A stretch of 6,515 nt of DNA. Origin: an uncultured Altererythrobacter sp. (lineage in GTDB: Bacteria; Pseudomonadota; Alphaproteobacteria; Sphingomonadales; Sphingomonadaceae). The position numbers were made by a program, and so were the translations under genes. Location: positions 1 through 6,515 of the forward strand of contig CALFEA010000033.1 in NCBI GenBank assembly GCA_937950385.1, read 5' to 3'. Below, piece by piece: positions 6,024 through 6,515 of this stretch. Under the pieces are notes generated by a model. It made no database searches. It had not been told where the DNA came from and worked only from the letters and a program-made list of their open reading frames with translations. The first letter of the stretch is position 1. Every line of letters starts with the position of its first letter.

Positions 6024-6515
6024 TTATGCAAATGTATCGCTGATTTTCTCAGGCGCATCGCCTGAAACTTGCTGGTAAAGGGCAACCGCAATGGCCGAAA
6101 TAAGCATCGCCACCAGCGCGCCCAAAATGCCGCCCAGCACGCCCATAATCAATCCAGCGGTGGACCCGCTAGCCAAAGCCGCAAGAGCCGCAATCGCGCC
6201 GCCGACCAGCACAGCAATGACCATATATGTGATCATCAGCAGTAGCCAAAAGCCAAGCAGCGCCCAATGCCTTGGGGCGGTCAGACGCCAACTACGTATC
6301 ATTGCTGTTACGGGGTTATAGTTTTGCTCAAGCATAATCACCGGCATGGTCACGCTGAAACGCGCCATCAAATAGACCATCATCACCAATATGCCGATCA
6401 CCGCAACAAAGGATAAAACAGCGGCAAGGGTCTGGCTAATGGCTGCAAGAATGCCCACCGGAATAAACACCAGAAACGCTGCCAATATGTAAGCGATGAA
6501 GAACAAGATCATCAC
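6024..6515 (-). CDS. Membrane protein, GPDPase-membrane-domain-like (5' end missing)
   Basis: This is the C-terminal 163 residues of a multi-pass inner-membrane protein; the frame is open through the right edge, so the start is outside the window. Hydrophobic segments lie at about 3-25, 28-52, 84-115 and 118-148 of the fragment. Between the second and third is a segment with NPVTAMIRSWRLT (67-79). That resembles the N-P-x-x-A-x-x-R-S-W-x-L-T motif I associate with the glycerophosphoryl diester phosphodiesterase membrane domain and related sphingomonad membrane proteins. No catalytic domain is visible, and these proteins generally lack a proven function. The C-terminus is a short soluble tail ending in SDTFA. 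The MFS gene follows 48 bp downstream on the same strand. Confidence 0.75.
   Translation of the reverse strand: MMILFFIAYILAAFLVFIPVGILAAISQTLAAVLSFVAVIGILVMMVYLMARFSVTMPVIMLEQNYNPVTAMIRSWRLTAPRHWALLGFWLLLMITYMVIAVLVGGAIAALAALASGSTAGLIMGVLGGILGALVAMLISAIAVALYQQVSGDAPEKISDTFA

Noticed and set aside
1..6515. Mobile element, CRISPR array, tRNA/rRNA, toxin-antitoxin or defence genes
   Set aside because: None was recognised on either strand; the window is almost filled by seven ordinary coding regions.

Overview
The window reads as an ordinary chromosomal segment of an alphaproteobacterium. The CheA and CheW sequences, the adducin-like class II aldolase, the isoquinoline-oxidoreductase-type 2Fe-2S protein and the GPDPase-membrane-domain-like protein all resemble versions I associate with Sphingomonadales (Erythrobacter/Altererythrobacter-like). 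That placement is inference from remembered protein style and moderately high GC; no marker gene is present. Codon use looks even across the genes, and I see no IS element, integrase, tRNA, CRISPR array or other mobility signature.

Region 1 (3-2575, minus strand) is a chemotaxis signalling pair. cheA (710 aa) is followed by cheW (146 aa) with a TAATG stop/start overlap. The CheA has an HPt domain, a short acidic linker where the CheY-docking P2 domain would normally be, the dimerisation and ATPase domains, a CheW-like P5 domain and then an apparent second, diverged CheW-like domain at the C-terminus. The rest of the che cluster probably continues past the left edge.

Region 2 (2576-2770) is the only sizeable intergenic space. 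It lies between divergent genes and should hold both promoters. It contains a CtrA-like half-site facing cheA and a repeated GGCrTTGC motif.

Region 3 (2771-4573, plus strand) is a probable three-gene operon: a class II aldolase/adducin-family protein, a 2Fe-2S subunit of the xanthine-oxidase/isoquinoline-oxidoreductase type with an unusual charged tail and no molybdopterin partner gene in view, and an ArsC-family reductase overlapping it by 4 nt. The metabolic link between the three is not evident.

Region 4 (4587-6515, minus strand) converges on arsC with only 13 bp between stop codons. It holds an MFS transporter with a His/acid-rich central loop and, upstream of it, the 3' part of a multi-pass membrane protein that runs off the right edge.

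I found no clearly novel system. The points most worth a second look are the orphan 2Fe-2S protein coupled to arsC and the modified CheA architecture with its N-box substitution.
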